Source: Candidatus Borkfalkia faecipullorum
GTDB taxonomy: Bacteria > Bacillota > Clostridia > Christensenellales > Borkfalkiaceae
Assembly (NCBI GenBank): GCA_019114245.1
Contig: DXFX01000045.1
Coordinates: 1-36,486 of the forward strand
DNA: 36,486 bases
Direction of reading: 5' to 3'
The notes under the pieces were generated by a model. The model had not been told where the DNA came from and made no database searches. It was given only the letters and a program-made list of their open reading frames with translations. How positions within the stretch are numbered: position 1 is the first letter of the stretch; the number at the start of each line of letters is the position of its first letter. Below are positions 7,469 to 14,955 of this stretch, piece after piece. The position numbers and the translations under genes were made by a program.

Positions 7469-8541
7469 TTTACTTCCTCCGCCTGTTGAAGGAATTTCTT
7501 TGCCGCTTCCACGATCTCGCCCTCTTCGGGTACGTTGCCGCCCGTTCTGCCGTAAAAATACACGGGCTTTTTGCCGTTGACGGCGAGGCGAACGTCCTCC
7601 ACCATCTGGCCGAGGGAGAGTTCCACCGACAAAAATGCCTTGGTGCAATCGCGCGCGGCGCAGGCGGCAAACGCCTCGTCGGGGAAGGGATACAGGGTGA
7701 CGGGGCGGATGCAGCCCGCCTTGATCCCCTGTCTGCGCAGCTCGTTGACCGCGCTCTTTACGATGCGCGCCACCGTGCCGTACGCCGTGAGCACGATCTC
7801 CGCATCCTCGGTGAGATAGGATACGCTTTTGCGCTCGTTGGCGTAAATTTCGTCATACGTCCTCTGCAATTCGTTGACGTGCGGTTCCAATTCCTCCGGC
7901 TTGATGATGAGGGAATTGAGTACCCTCCTCTCCTTTCCGTAGTGTCCGCTGGTCGCCCATTTCTTTTCGGGAATGTCCGAAAGCGGGCGCAGAGGGGGCA
8001 GCTCGACGGGTTCCATCAGCTGACCGATCATGCCGTCGGCGAGGATCATGCAGGGAACGCGGTATTTATCCGAAAGGTCGAACGCGGCATAGGTCAGATC
8101 GCACGCTTCCTGTACGGAAGAGGGGGCGAGCACGATGAGGTGATAATCGCCGTGGCCGCCGCCCTTGGTGGCCTGGAAATAATCGCCCTGCGCGGGCAGG
8201 ATGCCGCCCAGACCGGGGCCTGCGCGCATGATGTTGACCACGACGCAGGGAATGCGCGCGCACGCGATGTAAGAGATCCCCTCCTGTTTGAGGCTGACGC
8301 CGGGGCTGGAAGAGCTGGTCATGGCGCGCACGCCCGCGCCCGCCGCGCCGTACACCATGTTGATGGCGGCCACTTCCGATTCCGCCTGCACAAAGACGCC
8401 GCCCAGCTGCGGCATTTTGACGGACATATATTCGGGGACTTCGTTCTGCGGTGTTATGGGATAGCCGAAAAAGGCGCGGCAGCCGTTGCGGATGGCGCCT
8501 TCACAGATGGCTTCTGTTCCGTGTAAAAGGATCTTGGACAT
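7465..8541 (-). CDS. vorB: 2-oxoacid:ferredoxin oxidoreductase, alpha subunit (VorB/KorA type)
   Basis: The 358-aa alpha subunit carries the pyrimidine-binding and core domains. Recognisable stretches are FFGYPITPQNEVPEY, QAESEVAAINMVYGAAGAG, a run of four Ser before PG, and YFQATKGGGHGDYHL, all typical of the proteins annotated as 3-methyl-2-oxobutanoate dehydrogenase subunit VorB in Clostridia. Family members also act on 2-oxoglutarate, so the substrate is not settled. The ATG at 8541 was preferred to an in-frame TTG at 8547 because GGGAGGAG lies seven bases before the ATG but only one before the TTG. It is the second gene of the operon and ends in an ATGA overlap with the beta-subunit gene. 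Confidence 0.94.
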   Translation of the reverse strand: MSKILLHGTEAICEGAIRNGCRAFFGYPITPQNEVPEYMSVKMPQLGGVFVQAESEVAAINMVYGAAGAGVRAMTSSSSPGVSLKQEGISYIACARIPCVVVNIMRAGPGLGGILPAQGDYFQATKGGGHGDYHLIVLAPSSVQEACDLTYAAFDLSDKYRVPCMILADGMIGQLMEPVELPPLRPLSDIPEKKWATSGHYGKERRVLNSLIIKPEELEPHVNELQRTYDEIYANERKSVSYLTEDAEIVLTAYGTVARIVKSAVNELRRQGIKAGCIRPVTLYPFPDEAFAACAARDCTKAFLSVELSLGQMVEDVRLAVNGKKPVYFYGRTGGNVPEEGEIVEAAKKFLQQAEEVK

Positions 8542-8557
8542 ATTCAAACTCCTCCCG

Positions 8558-8764
8558 TCATCTTTCCACTTCTATGGCGCAATCGGGACACATGACGGCG
8601 CAAAACGTGCAGCCGATGCAGTTTTGCGGGTTGACCGCTTCCGCCACAAAATACCCGTTTGCGTTCATGCGGTGTTCGCTGAGGGAGATCACCTTTTTCG
8701 GGCAGGCGTCGGCACACAGTCCGCATCCCTTGCAGATTCTTTCGTCAATGGTGATTTTTGCCAT
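8558..8764 (-). CDS. korD: Ferredoxin-like delta subunit of 2-oxoacid oxidoreductase, two [4Fe-4S]
   Basis: The 68-aa protein has two bacterial ferredoxin motifs. The first is CKGCGLCADACPKK, starting at Cys11. The second is CIGCTFCAVMCPDC, in the C-terminal half. Each supplies four cysteines for a [4Fe-4S] cluster. As the delta subunit it passes electrons from the thiamine diphosphate site towards soluble ferredoxin. It is the first gene of the operon, has GGAGG six bases before its ATG and ends 16 bases before the alpha-subunit ATG. The order delta-alpha-beta-gamma is common in anaerobic bacteria. Confidence 0.95.
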   Translation of the reverse strand: MAKITIDERICKGCGLCADACPKKVISLSEHRMNANGYFVAEAVNPQNCIGCTFCAVMCPDCAIEVER

Positions 8765-8776
8765 ATTTCCTCCAAA

Positions 8777-8809
8777 GCCGCACCGTTTGCGCCCTGCGGG
8801 CGGTGCGGC
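8777..8809 (-). other. Leader hairpin in the 5' UTR of the oxidoreductase operon
   Basis: A 9-bp stem (8777-8785 with 8801-8809) with a loop that can form a nested GCCC/GGGC pairing sits between the promoter and the ribosome binding site of the ferredoxin gene. It has no T-run and so is not a terminator. It could stabilise the transcript or limit access to the nearby ribosome binding site. Confidence 0.5.
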
Positions 8810-8841
8810 GGCACAGATTTTGTGAAAATGTGAGTGTGTTT

Positions 8842-8870
8842 ATTATACCACAAACATTTTAAAAATGCAA
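8842..8870 (-). promoter_or_regulatory. Promoter of the 2-oxoacid oxidoreductase operon
   Basis: The minus strand has a TTGCAT -35 (8865-8870), a 17-bp spacer and a perfect TATAAT -10 (8842-8847) preceded by TGG, an extended -10. Transcription would begin about 70 bases before the ferredoxin ATG. Confidence 0.85.
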
Positions 8871-8947
8871 ACCTCTGTCAGATCGGGTGTATTTTTCCGC
8901 GGATCGCCCGTTTCCGACAGAAAAACCCCGCATTTATGCAAAAACAG

Positions 8948-8976
8948 TTGCAAAAATGCGAAAAAACGTGTATGAT
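8948..8976 (+). promoter_or_regulatory. Promoter of the 189-aa membrane protein gene
   Basis: The plus strand has TTGCAA (8948-8953), a 17-bp spacer and TATGAT (8971-8976). It is divergent from the oxidoreductase promoter about 80 bp away. Its position rules out translation starts upstream of about 8983 for the following gene. Confidence 0.7.
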
Positions 8977-9009
8977 TGTTGCACATTTATCCTTCGGAGG
9001 GCAAGGCGT

Positions 9010-9579
9010 TTGGGCTTGAAACAAAAAATAAAAAAATCCAAATTCACGCTGAGCTTTATCGGATTTGCGGGATATGCGCTGTACACCGCCTATGCCGTGT
9101 ACTACTACCTCTCGGCGGGAACGGCGCTGGGCATTGCCCTGCTCTGCCTGATCGCCGTGGCGTTTTCTCTGTCCGTGGCGCTGGTGTTCATCAGCTACCG
9201 CGTCAACCTGATGGACAAGCCGCGCCCCGCCCTGCTGCGGTTCATGAAAATGGCAAAGTACGCAGTGCAGCTGCTGTGTTCGCTCACCTCGCTGGGCATG
9301 ATCCTCACCGCGGTGCAGTCCTTCAATGCCTTTTCGCTGATCATGGCGCTCATCTCCATCCCCTTCCTTCTGTGGAGCATTTTCGTCAATCTTGTCGCGG
9401 AATTTATAGACCGTAAGCTGAAAAAATGGTTCGGAAAGCGTGTCTACGTGCGCGTTCCGCCCAAGGATGAGGAGGGAAACCCCATAGACGTAGAGGACGC
9501 GATCGGGCAGGTGGACGGCGCGCAGAAACTGCGCCAACAGCGCGAACGCAAGGAACGAATGAAAAACAGATACCGCTGA
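9010..9579 (+). CDS. Four-helix membrane protein of unknown function, 189 aa, TTG start
   Basis: I do not recognise a family. After a short basic N-terminus there are two hydrophobic helices (about 10-60), a basic loop containing DKPRPALLRFMKMAK, and two more helices (about 80-128). A charged C-terminal tail of about 55 residues follows, with many Lys and Arg at the very end and probably cytoplasmic. The start is a TTG at 9010, eight bases after GGAGGG. The longer frame back to 8887 begins upstream of the promoter and its first 41 residues look non-coding. The gene is monocistronic, with its own promoter and terminator. A second TTG at 9016 is a possible alternative start. Confidence 0.8.
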   Translation: MGLKQKIKKSKFTLSFIGFAGYALYTAYAVYYYLSAGTALGIALLCLIAVAFSLSVALVFISYRVNLMDKPRPALLRFMKMAKYAVQLLCSLTSLGMILTAVQSFNAFSLIMALISIPFLLWSIFVNLVAEFIDRKLKKWFGKRVYVRVPPKDEEGNPIDVEDAIGQVDGAQKLRQQRERKERMKNRYR

Positions 9580-9608
9580 AAGGCCCGCAAAACGCGCGGC
9601 CTTTTTTG
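9579..9608 (+). terminator. Intrinsic terminator after the 189-aa membrane protein gene
   Basis: AAGGCC pairs with GGCCTT, extended by CGC/GCG with one bulged base, and is followed by six T on the plus strand. It directly overlaps the stop codon. Confidence 0.8.
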
Positions 9609-9649
9609 CTGCAGCGGTGGGCGCGATTTCCTTTTTTTGTAAAAAAGTA

Positions 9650-9678
9650 TTGACAAAGGGCGCGTGACAGGGTACAAT
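9650..9678 (+). promoter_or_regulatory. Near-consensus promoter of the 100-aa membrane protein gene
   Basis: A perfect TTGACA -35 (9650-9655), a 17-bp spacer and a TACAAT -10 (9673-9678) stand 38 bases before the ATG, suggesting strong constitutive expression. Confidence 0.85.
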
Positions 9679-9716
9679 AAAAACAGCCCGAACGGGCAAA
9701 TCAAGGAGGTTATACA

Positions 9717-10019
9717 ATGTTTAAAGGATTGGAAAAAGTTTTTGACATCATCGGCGAGATCCTCGCCGTAGTACTGGTAATCGTGTTTGCACTGCTGATT
9801 CTGGACGCGAACTTCCACTTTCTGCCCGACACCGTGCTGAACATTTTCACCGTCATCAAAGAATACGGCGCACTCATCCTGATCGCGGTGGTAGGATGCG
9901 AAGCGATGAGCAAGAGAAACTTCCTCTTCCAGATCATTTTCCTGGCGCTGGTCGCACTCATCGTCATCTTCCTCTTCTTCCCCGGAACGTACGACAATCT
10001 CATCCATCTCATCAAGTAA
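9717..10019 (+). CDS. Small hydrophobic membrane protein of unknown function, 100 aa
   Basis: I do not recognise a family. The protein starts with an amphipathic, charged MFKGLEKVFD and has three hydrophobic segments at about 12-30, 47-62 and 70-89. A lone Cys is followed by a charged EAMSKRN loop between the second and third, and the tail is short. The ribosome binding site AAGGAGGT lies six bases before the ATG, close to ideal. With its near-consensus promoter and strong terminator the gene is built for high expression as a single-gene unit. Nothing nearby explains its role. Confidence 0.85.
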   Translation: MFKGLEKVFDIIGEILAVVLVIVFALLILDANFHFLPDTVLNIFTVIKEYGALILIAVVGCEAMSKRNFLFQIIFLALVALIVIFLFFPGTYDNLIHLIK

Positions 10020-10030
10020 GAATTTTTGCA

Positions 10031-10069
10031 AAGAGGCGCTTTCCCCGCGGGGAAAGCGCCTCTTTTTTT
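10031..10069 (+). terminator. Strong intrinsic terminator after the 100-aa membrane protein gene
   Basis: A perfect GC-rich stem of about 16 bp (AAGAGGCGCTTTCCCC with its complement, loop GC at 10047-10048) is followed by seven T on the plus strand. Confidence 0.93.
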
Positions 10070-10072
10070 GTA

Positions 10073-10106
10073 AATACGGGGCGGCTTACAAAAGCCGCCC
10101 CGTATT
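10073..10106 (-). terminator. Hairpin terminator at the end of the cobalamin operon
   Basis: A 15-bp perfect stem (10073-10087 with 10092-10106) starts right after the stop of the adenosyltransferase gene. Its T-run on the minus strand is short. It stands next to the plus-strand terminator at 10031-10069, so the two convergent transcripts meet over paired hairpins. Confidence 0.8.
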
Positions 10107-10619
10107 TTAAAATTCGATCCCCTTTCTGGCCGTGATGCCGAGGTCGTAGGGATGTTTTCTCTTGACCATTTCCGTCACATAGTCCGCGCGGCGCAGCAGC
10201 CGTTCGTCCGGCCCTCTGCCCGTGAGGATCACTTCCGCATTTTGCGCCTCGTCCAGAAAGGCGAGCACCTTTTCTTCCTCCACGACGCCGTGGTTGCACG
10301 CGGAAACGATTTCGTCCAGCACGACGACGTCCGCTTCCCCCGCCCGCACGAGAGAGGCGCACCTTTCAAACAGATGCGTGTATGCCCGCCTGCTCTCTTC
10401 CCGCTCCGCGGGCGTCATGTTGGAGACCCTGCCGAAGTACTTTGGTTCAAAAAGCACGCGCACGTTGTCGATTTTCTGCAACACGCGCACCTCCGAAGAG
10501 ACGCCGTTTTTGAAAAACTGGACAAAGAGCACTCTCTTGCCCGCGCCCGCGGCGCGCACGCAGAGCCCCACCGCCGCCGTGGTTTTGCCCTTGCCCTCTC
10601 CGCAATAAATGTGTATCAT
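10107..10619 (-). CDS. cobO: Corrinoid adenosyltransferase (CobO/BtuR/CobA family)
   Basis: The 170-aa enzyme transfers the adenosyl group of ATP to the cobalt of corrinoids such as cob(I)yrinate diamide, cobinamide or cobalamin. The P-loop variant GEGKGKTTAA (from Gly7), the RAAGAGKRVLFVQFFKNG segment and VVLDEIVSACNHG are typical of the family, as is the length. The ATG at 10619 has GAGGGAG six bases upstream and follows the CbiP stop after one base; an upstream in-frame ATG at 10637 lies inside the CbiP gene and lacks such spacing. It is the last gene of the cobalamin operon. Confidence 0.95.
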   Translation of the reverse strand: MIHIYCGEGKGKTTAAVGLCVRAAGAGKRVLFVQFFKNGVSSEVRVLQKIDNVRVLFEPKYFGRVSNMTPAEREESRRAYTHLFERCASLVRAGEADVVVLDEIVSACNHGVVEEEKVLAFLDEAQNAEVILTGRGPDERLLRRADYVTEMVKRKHPYDLGITARKGIEF

Positions 10620-10620
10620 G

Positions 10621-12057
10621 TCACGCTCCCTCTTCAATGATTTTTTTCAGCGCGGAAACGTCCGTATTTTGCTCGAATACGTCGGCGAGGAGCTCGTAAT
10701 TCTGCTCGCGCACGGCGCGCGCGTCGGAAAGCTCCCCCGCATCGCCGCCCAGCGCGCGCAGGATGCTTTGGCAGATCTCCGCCTCGTCGAAAATGCCGTG
10801 GACGTACGTGCCGTACACGTTTCCCGCGCCGATGACGGCACTGTCCGTCCCCGATCTCCCCATATGGATCTCGTAACCGCTGAACTTTTTTCCGTTCAGG
10901 CAGGAAAAAATGCCCGAAAGCCCGCTGATCACCCCCTGCGTTTCGCGCAGGCATTTCTCCCCGTCAAAGACGGTGGAGACGGGGAGGAGCCCCAGCCCAT
11001 CCTCCCTGCCGCCGCCCTCAACGCCGAGCGGGTCCTCCACGCTTTTGCCCAGCATCTGAAACCCGCCGCACACCCCGAACACGGGAATGCCGCGGTGCGC
11101 CGCCGCGACCACCTGCTCGGCAAGCCCGCTCCGTTTGAGAAAGCGCAGATCTTCGATGGTGCTCTTTGTCCCCGGGAGAATGACGAGGTCGGGCGAGCCG
11201 AACTCCTCCGCCCTCTCCACATAGCGCACCGCACAGCCGCGGGCGCGCCCGAAGGGAGAAAAATCGGTGAAATTGGAGAGCTTGGGCAGGCGGATGACGG
11301 CGATGTCCGTTCCTCCGTCCCGCTTGTTTTTCAGGCGTTCGGACAGGCTGTCCTCATCGTCGATGTCTATTTTTGTGTACGGCATGACGCCGAGCACGGG
11401 TTTTCCCGCAAGCCTTTGCAGGAGCTTTCTGCCCTCGCCGAACAGGGAGAGATCGCCGCGGAATTTGTTGACGAGAAGGCCTTTGACCCTCTCCCTGTCT
11501 TTAGGAGACAGCAGGGAAAGGGTGCCGCAGAGCTGGGCGAAAATGCCGCCGCGGTCGATGTCCCCCACCAGCAGGACGGGGGCGCCTGCCATCCGCGCCA
11601 GCCCCATGTTGACGATGTCGTCCCCGTTGAGATTGAGTTCGACGGGACTGCCCGCCCCCTCGATGACGATGACGTCGTTTTCCGCCGCAAGGCTTTCGTA
11701 CGCCTGCAGGATCTTCCCCTTTAAACTCTTTTTAAAGGAAAAATACTCGCGCGCGGTATAATTGCCTACGCTTTTCCCGAGGACGATGACCTGCGAACCC
11801 ATATCCGTGGTGGGTTTGAGAAGGACGGGATTCATGCGGACGTCCGCCTCTTTTTTGCACGCTTCCGCCTGCGCCGCCTGCGCCCTGCCGATCTCCGCGC
11901 CCTCCTTTGTGACAAAGGAATTGAGCGCCATGTTCTGCGATTTGAAGGGCGCAACGCGGTACCCCTCGCGCGCGAGCACGCGACAGACGGCGGTGACCGT
12001 GAGGCTTTTGCCCGCATTGGACATGGTTCCCTGCACCATCAGCGGCTTTGCTTTCAT
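10621..12057 (-). CDS. cbiP: Cobyric acid synthase (CbiP/CobQ)
   Basis: The 478-aa glutamine-dependent enzyme amidates four side chains (b, d, e, g) of adenosylcobyrinate a,c-diamide to give cobyric acid. The N-terminal dethiobiotin-synthetase-like ATPase domain contains VQGTMSNAGKSL and PFKSQNMALNSFVT. A central segment VIEGAGSPVELNL and VGDIDRGGIFAQL are family hallmarks. The C-terminal class I glutamine amidotransferase domain has its nucleophile Cys330 in FGVCGGFQMLG and a late VHGIFD histidine. The ATG at 12057 overlaps the stop of the upstream gene as ATGA. Length is close to the usual ~490-510 aa. Confidence 0.96.
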   Translation of the reverse strand: MKAKPLMVQGTMSNAGKSLTVTAVCRVLAREGYRVAPFKSQNMALNSFVTKEGAEIGRAQAAQAEACKKEADVRMNPVLLKPTTDMGSQVIVLGKSVGNYTAREYFSFKKSLKGKILQAYESLAAENDVIVIEGAGSPVELNLNGDDIVNMGLARMAGAPVLLVGDIDRGGIFAQLCGTLSLLSPKDRERVKGLLVNKFRGDLSLFGEGRKLLQRLAGKPVLGVMPYTKIDIDDEDSLSERLKNKRDGGTDIAVIRLPKLSNFTDFSPFGRARGCAVRYVERAEEFGSPDLVILPGTKSTIEDLRFLKRSGLAEQVVAAAHRGIPVFGVCGGFQMLGKSVEDPLGVEGGGREDGLGLLPVSTVFDGEKCLRETQGVISGLSGIFSCLNGKKFSGYEIHMGRSGTDSAVIGAGNVYGTYVHGIFDEAEICQSILRALGGDAGELSDARAVREQNYELLADVFEQNTDVSALKKIIEEGA

Positions 12058-13058
12058 TGTAAGACCTCCCGCAATGCCTGCAAAAGAATTTGGTTTTCTT
12101 CGCGCGTGCGCACCCCCACGCGATAGTACTTTTTGCCCTTTTGCGGGACAAGCCCCTCGAAATCGTCGCACACGCGGACGGCGATGCCGCGCTCTCTGAG
12201 GCGGGCGGAGAGCCCCTCCTCTCCCTCGAACAGCAGAAAATTTGCGCGCGAAGGACGGGGCGCAAAGCCGAGCGCCGTCAAGCCTTCCGAGAGAAATTCC
12301 CGCTCCCGCGAAACGAGCGCTCGCAGGTCGGAAAGGTACTGTTTATCCCCCGCGGCGGCAATGCCCGCCGCCTGTGCGAAGCAGGAAACGCTCCACGGCT
12401 GAACATAGCGGGAAATGCGCGAAAGCGCTCCCTTTTCCCCCATCAGATACCCGAGCCGCACCCCCGCGAGGGCATAGCTCTTTGTAAACGCCTGCAACAC
12501 GAACGCGCCGCTTTGCACAAGTTCGGCGAGGGTAAAGGAAGGATTTTGGACAAAATCGTAAAAGCAGGCGTCCGCAAAGAGGGAGGCGCCCGCCGCGCGG
12601 CACCTTTCCGCGAGGGAAAAAAGCTCCTCTCTCGCAGGGAAAAACCCGTCCGGATTGTTGGGAATGCACACAAAAACGGTGTCCGCCGTGCACAAGTTTA
12701 TCCCTTCCAGCCCGTACCCGCGCGCAAAGCGCACCCCCTTCCCGAACGCGCGGAACGCGGCGGCGTACTCGGAAAAGGTAGGAGCTACGACGACGGCGCT
12801 GCCGCCGTACGCCGCATAGGCGTAGATGAGTTCCGCCGCTCCGTTGCCCGCAAGGATATTTTCCGCGGGCACCCCTTCCTTGGCGGAAAGCGCGGCGCGC
12901 AGCTGTACGGCGCAGGGATCGGGGTATCTGTCCGCAAGGGACAGGACGGACACCATGGCGGAACGGACGCGCCCGCTGATGCCCAGCGGGCTGACGTTGA
13001 CGGAAAAATCGTATTTTGCACGCAGATCGCCGCCGTGCTCCTCTTGATAAAAACGCAT
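12054..13058 (-). CDS. cobD: L-threonine-O-3-phosphate decarboxylase (CobD), PLP-dependent
   Basis: The 334-aa fold-type I PLP enzyme should make (R)-1-amino-2-propanol phosphate, the linker between the corrin ring and the nucleotide loop. Visible features are FSVNVSPLG near the N-terminus, GNGAAELIYA, CIPNNPDGFF (the Asn that contacts PLP), and FTKSYALAGVRLGY with the Schiff-base Lys193. It resembles histidinol-phosphate aminotransferase, but the cobalamin-operon setting and the N-terminal motif favour CobD. It is slightly shorter than the Salmonella enzyme. AAGGAG precedes the ATG, nine bases after the CbiB stop. Confidence 0.88.
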   Translation of the reverse strand: MRFYQEEHGGDLRAKYDFSVNVSPLGISGRVRSAMVSVLSLADRYPDPCAVQLRAALSAKEGVPAENILAGNGAAELIYAYAAYGGSAVVVAPTFSEYAAAFRAFGKGVRFARGYGLEGINLCTADTVFVCIPNNPDGFFPAREELFSLAERCRAAGASLFADACFYDFVQNPSFTLAELVQSGAFVLQAFTKSYALAGVRLGYLMGEKGALSRISRYVQPWSVSCFAQAAGIAAAGDKQYLSDLRALVSREREFLSEGLTALGFAPRPSRANFLLFEGEEGLSARLRERGIAVRVCDDFEGLVPQKGKKYYRVGVRTREENQILLQALREVLQ

Positions 13059-13067
13059 AAAAACTCC

Positions 13068-14051
13068 TTACAATACGAAAAACAGCCAGGGCACGACCGC
13101 CAGCGAAAAGACAAAAAACGCGGTGAACGTTGCGGCGTACATCAGGCGGTTGGCGCGGACGATATCGAAAGGCTCGATCTCGCGCAGGGCGTCGCCGATA
13201 TACGGCTTTTTGTGCAGAACGCCGTGATAAACGGCGTCCCCCGCCAGCCGAAGTCCCAGAGCGCCTGCGCAGACCGACTCTGTCTGCGCGGAATTGGGGG
13301 AAGCGTGCTTGCGCCTGTCCCTGCGGTAAATGCGCCACGCGTTGCGCGGACGGTATTGCAGCAACACGCAGGAAAAGAGCATGAAGAGGGCGCTCAGCCG
13401 CGACGGGAGATAGTTGAACACGTCGTCCGTGCGCGCCGCGGCCCTGCCGAAATACAGATACCCGTTTTCGGTATAGCCGACCATGGAATCCATGGTGTTG
13501 ACCGCCTTGTACAAAAAGCCGCCCACCGCTCCGCCGAGAAAGAGAAAGAACATCGGGGCGACGACGCCGTCAGACGTGTTTTCCGCCACCGTTTCCACCG
13601 CCGCGCGGGCAATGCCCTTTTCGTCGAGAATACTCGTATCCCTGCCCACGATCATGGAGACCGCGTACCGCGCGCCCTCCGTGTCCCCTTCTTTGAGTTT
13701 TTTATACACCTTGCAGCTCTCTTTTTTCAGGCTGTGCGCCGCCAGCGTCTGCCAGCAGAACACGGAAGACAGGGCGAGATAGGCGTACGGATGCAGCCAC
13801 CAGCACAGCGCCAGAAGTCCCGCGGGGATGCCCGCCGAAAGCGCGCATACAATGACGACGAGAAAGGCGCCGCCCGCAAGTTCCCCCTTGGGCGTGGGGG
13901 CAAACAGTTTGCGGAGCATCTTTTCCGATTTGGAGATGAGCGCGCCGATCGCACAGACGGGATGGGGCAGAAAGCGCGGGTCGCCGATGAGAAGGTCTGT
14001 GACAAACCCGATGAGCACGGAAAAATAGGTCAGACGCAGGAATTCTGCCAT
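13068..14051 (-). CDS. cbiB: Adenosylcobinamide-phosphate synthase (CbiB)
   Basis: The 327-aa membrane protein joins aminopropanol (or its phosphate) to adenosylcobyric acid. It opens with a hydrophobic helix and GDPRFLPHPVCAIG, the usual CbiB signature. The segment KGIARAAVETVAENTSDG is also diagnostic, followed by PMFFLFLGGAVGGFLYKAV and NTMDSMVGY. About five membrane segments are visible. The start at 14051 has GGAGGG upstream and overlaps the end of the phosphatase gene by 22 bp; the sequence further upstream in frame is GC-rich shadow of the phosphatase gene. The N-terminus matches family members. Confidence 0.95.
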   Translation of the reverse strand: MAEFLRLTYFSVLIGFVTDLLIGDPRFLPHPVCAIGALISKSEKMLRKLFAPTPKGELAGGAFLVVIVCALSAGIPAGLLALCWWLHPYAYLALSSVFCWQTLAAHSLKKESCKVYKKLKEGDTEGARYAVSMIVGRDTSILDEKGIARAAVETVAENTSDGVVAPMFFLFLGGAVGGFLYKAVNTMDSMVGYTENGYLYFGRAAARTDDVFNYLPSRLSALFMLFSCVLLQYRPRNAWRIYRRDRRKHASPNSAQTESVCAGALGLRLAGDAVYHGVLHKKPYIGDALREIEPFDIVRANRLMYAATFTAFFVFSLAVVPWLFFVL

Positions 14052-14611
14052 AGAAAGCCCTCCGTTGTGAGGCATCCGCCCTCCCACAGGGCGGAGATCC
14101 CCTGCCCGTTGGGCAGACCGTAATCGTAAAAATCCCGTTTTTCCCGATCGAACGCGGCGAGCACGGACATGACGGTGCCGCCGTGCACGACGAGCGCCGC
14201 GCTCTGCCCCTCCCGCAGCCCCTGCACAAAGCGCAAAAACGCCTGCGCACAGCGCTTGCGGAAGGCCGCAGGCTCCTCCCCGTGCGGGAACGGGAGCACG
14301 CCGCCCGACTGCACCCACGCGGCATAGTCCGCGTTTTTTGCAAGTTCTGCATAGTTTTTCCCTTCAAAATCGCCGAAATCGCATTCGGCGAAATCACGCA
14401 CGACGACGTGCGCCCTGTCGGGGTACAGGATGTCCGCCGTCTGCAGGCACCTGCGCAGGGGAGAGACGGCGACGACATCGGCGGGCGGCGCCTTCCTGCC
14501 GCGCAGGGAAAGGATCCCCCGCTCGCTGAGCGGCTCGTCCGTCCTGCCGATGTATCTCTTTTGCTCGTTGCCCGCCGTGAGGGCGTGACGGATCAGATAA
14601 ATGCGGTTCAT
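14030..14611 (-). CDS. cobC: Alpha-ribazole phosphatase (CobC), histidine phosphatase family
   Basis: This 193-aa enzyme belongs to the phosphoglycerate-mutase-like histidine phosphatases. The catalytic RHALT motif is at Arg8-His9. SPLRRCLQTADIL supplies the second arginine, FAECDFGDFEGK the acidic residue, and VVHGGTVMSVL the second histidine. In cobalamin synthesis it removes phosphate from alpha-ribazole phosphate or adenosylcobalamin phosphate. Specificity rests on the operon context, because this superfamily is broad. The ATG overlaps the upstream stop as ATGA. Confidence 0.88.
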   Translation of the reverse strand: MNRIYLIRHALTAGNEQKRYIGRTDEPLSERGILSLRGRKAPPADVVAVSPLRRCLQTADILYPDRAHVVVRDFAECDFGDFEGKNYAELAKNADYAAWVQSGGVLPFPHGEEPAAFRKRCAQAFLRFVQGLREGQSAALVVHGGTVMSVLAAFDREKRDFYDYGLPNGQGISALWEGGCLTTEGFLWQNSCV

Positions 14612-14955
14612 TTGATCACCTGCCCCAGCCCCGCGAACACGCGGATAACGCGGCTTGCCCTCTGCGCGGCATGGCAGAGCACCCTGCCCACCTCGTCGCG
14701 GTATGCCCTCTCCCCCGCATCCGCGGGGACGACGCCCATGCCCACTTCGTCACAGCACACGATGCAATCGGTGTCCGCGCGCTCTTCCAGGCTCTTTAAA
14801 ACGCGCTCCGCGCCCTGATCGCGGATCAGCTTTTCCAGATGCACGATCACTTTGTTTTTTCCGAAAGCGCAGGCGATCTCTTCCTCCCGAACGCCGAAAT
14901 TTTGCATGACGTACTGCGTTTTCCCCTGCGATCTGCCGCCGATGACCAGGATCAT
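14608..14955 (-). CDS. Short CobU-like P-loop protein, 115 aa, lacking the middle of CobU
   Basis: The N-terminus MILVIGGRSQGKTQYV is a CobU-type P-loop. The C-terminal half, DEVGMGVVPADAGERAYRDE and onward to FAGLGQVIK, matches the end of bifunctional CobU (adenosylcobinamide kinase/GTP guanylyltransferase). The ~65 residues in between are too short to hold the histidine segment that carries GMP in CobU, so guanylyltransferase activity by the usual route is not expected. It overlaps CobS upstream and CobC downstream by ATGA. A full-length CobU lies on the other side of CobS and lacks exactly the EVGMGVVP motif kept here, so the two may share or complement functions. Confidence 0.85.
   Translation of the reverse strand: MILVIGGRSQGKTQYVMQNFGVREEEIACAFGKNKVIVHLEKLIRDQGAERVLKSLEERADTDCIVCCDEVGMGVVPADAGERAYRDEVGRVLCHAAQRASRVIRVFAGLGQVIK

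Noticed and set aside
8887..9009. Longer N-terminus for the 189-aa membrane protein
   Set aside because: It would start upstream of the plus-strand promoter at 8948-8976, and the extra residues are not membrane-like or conserved-looking.
12090..14123. Plus-strand open frame of over 650 codons opposite cobD and cbiB
   Set aside because: The composition is Arg/Ala/His-rich as expected of GC-rich antisense sequence, and both strands cannot be coding given the clear CbiB and CobD motifs on the minus strand.
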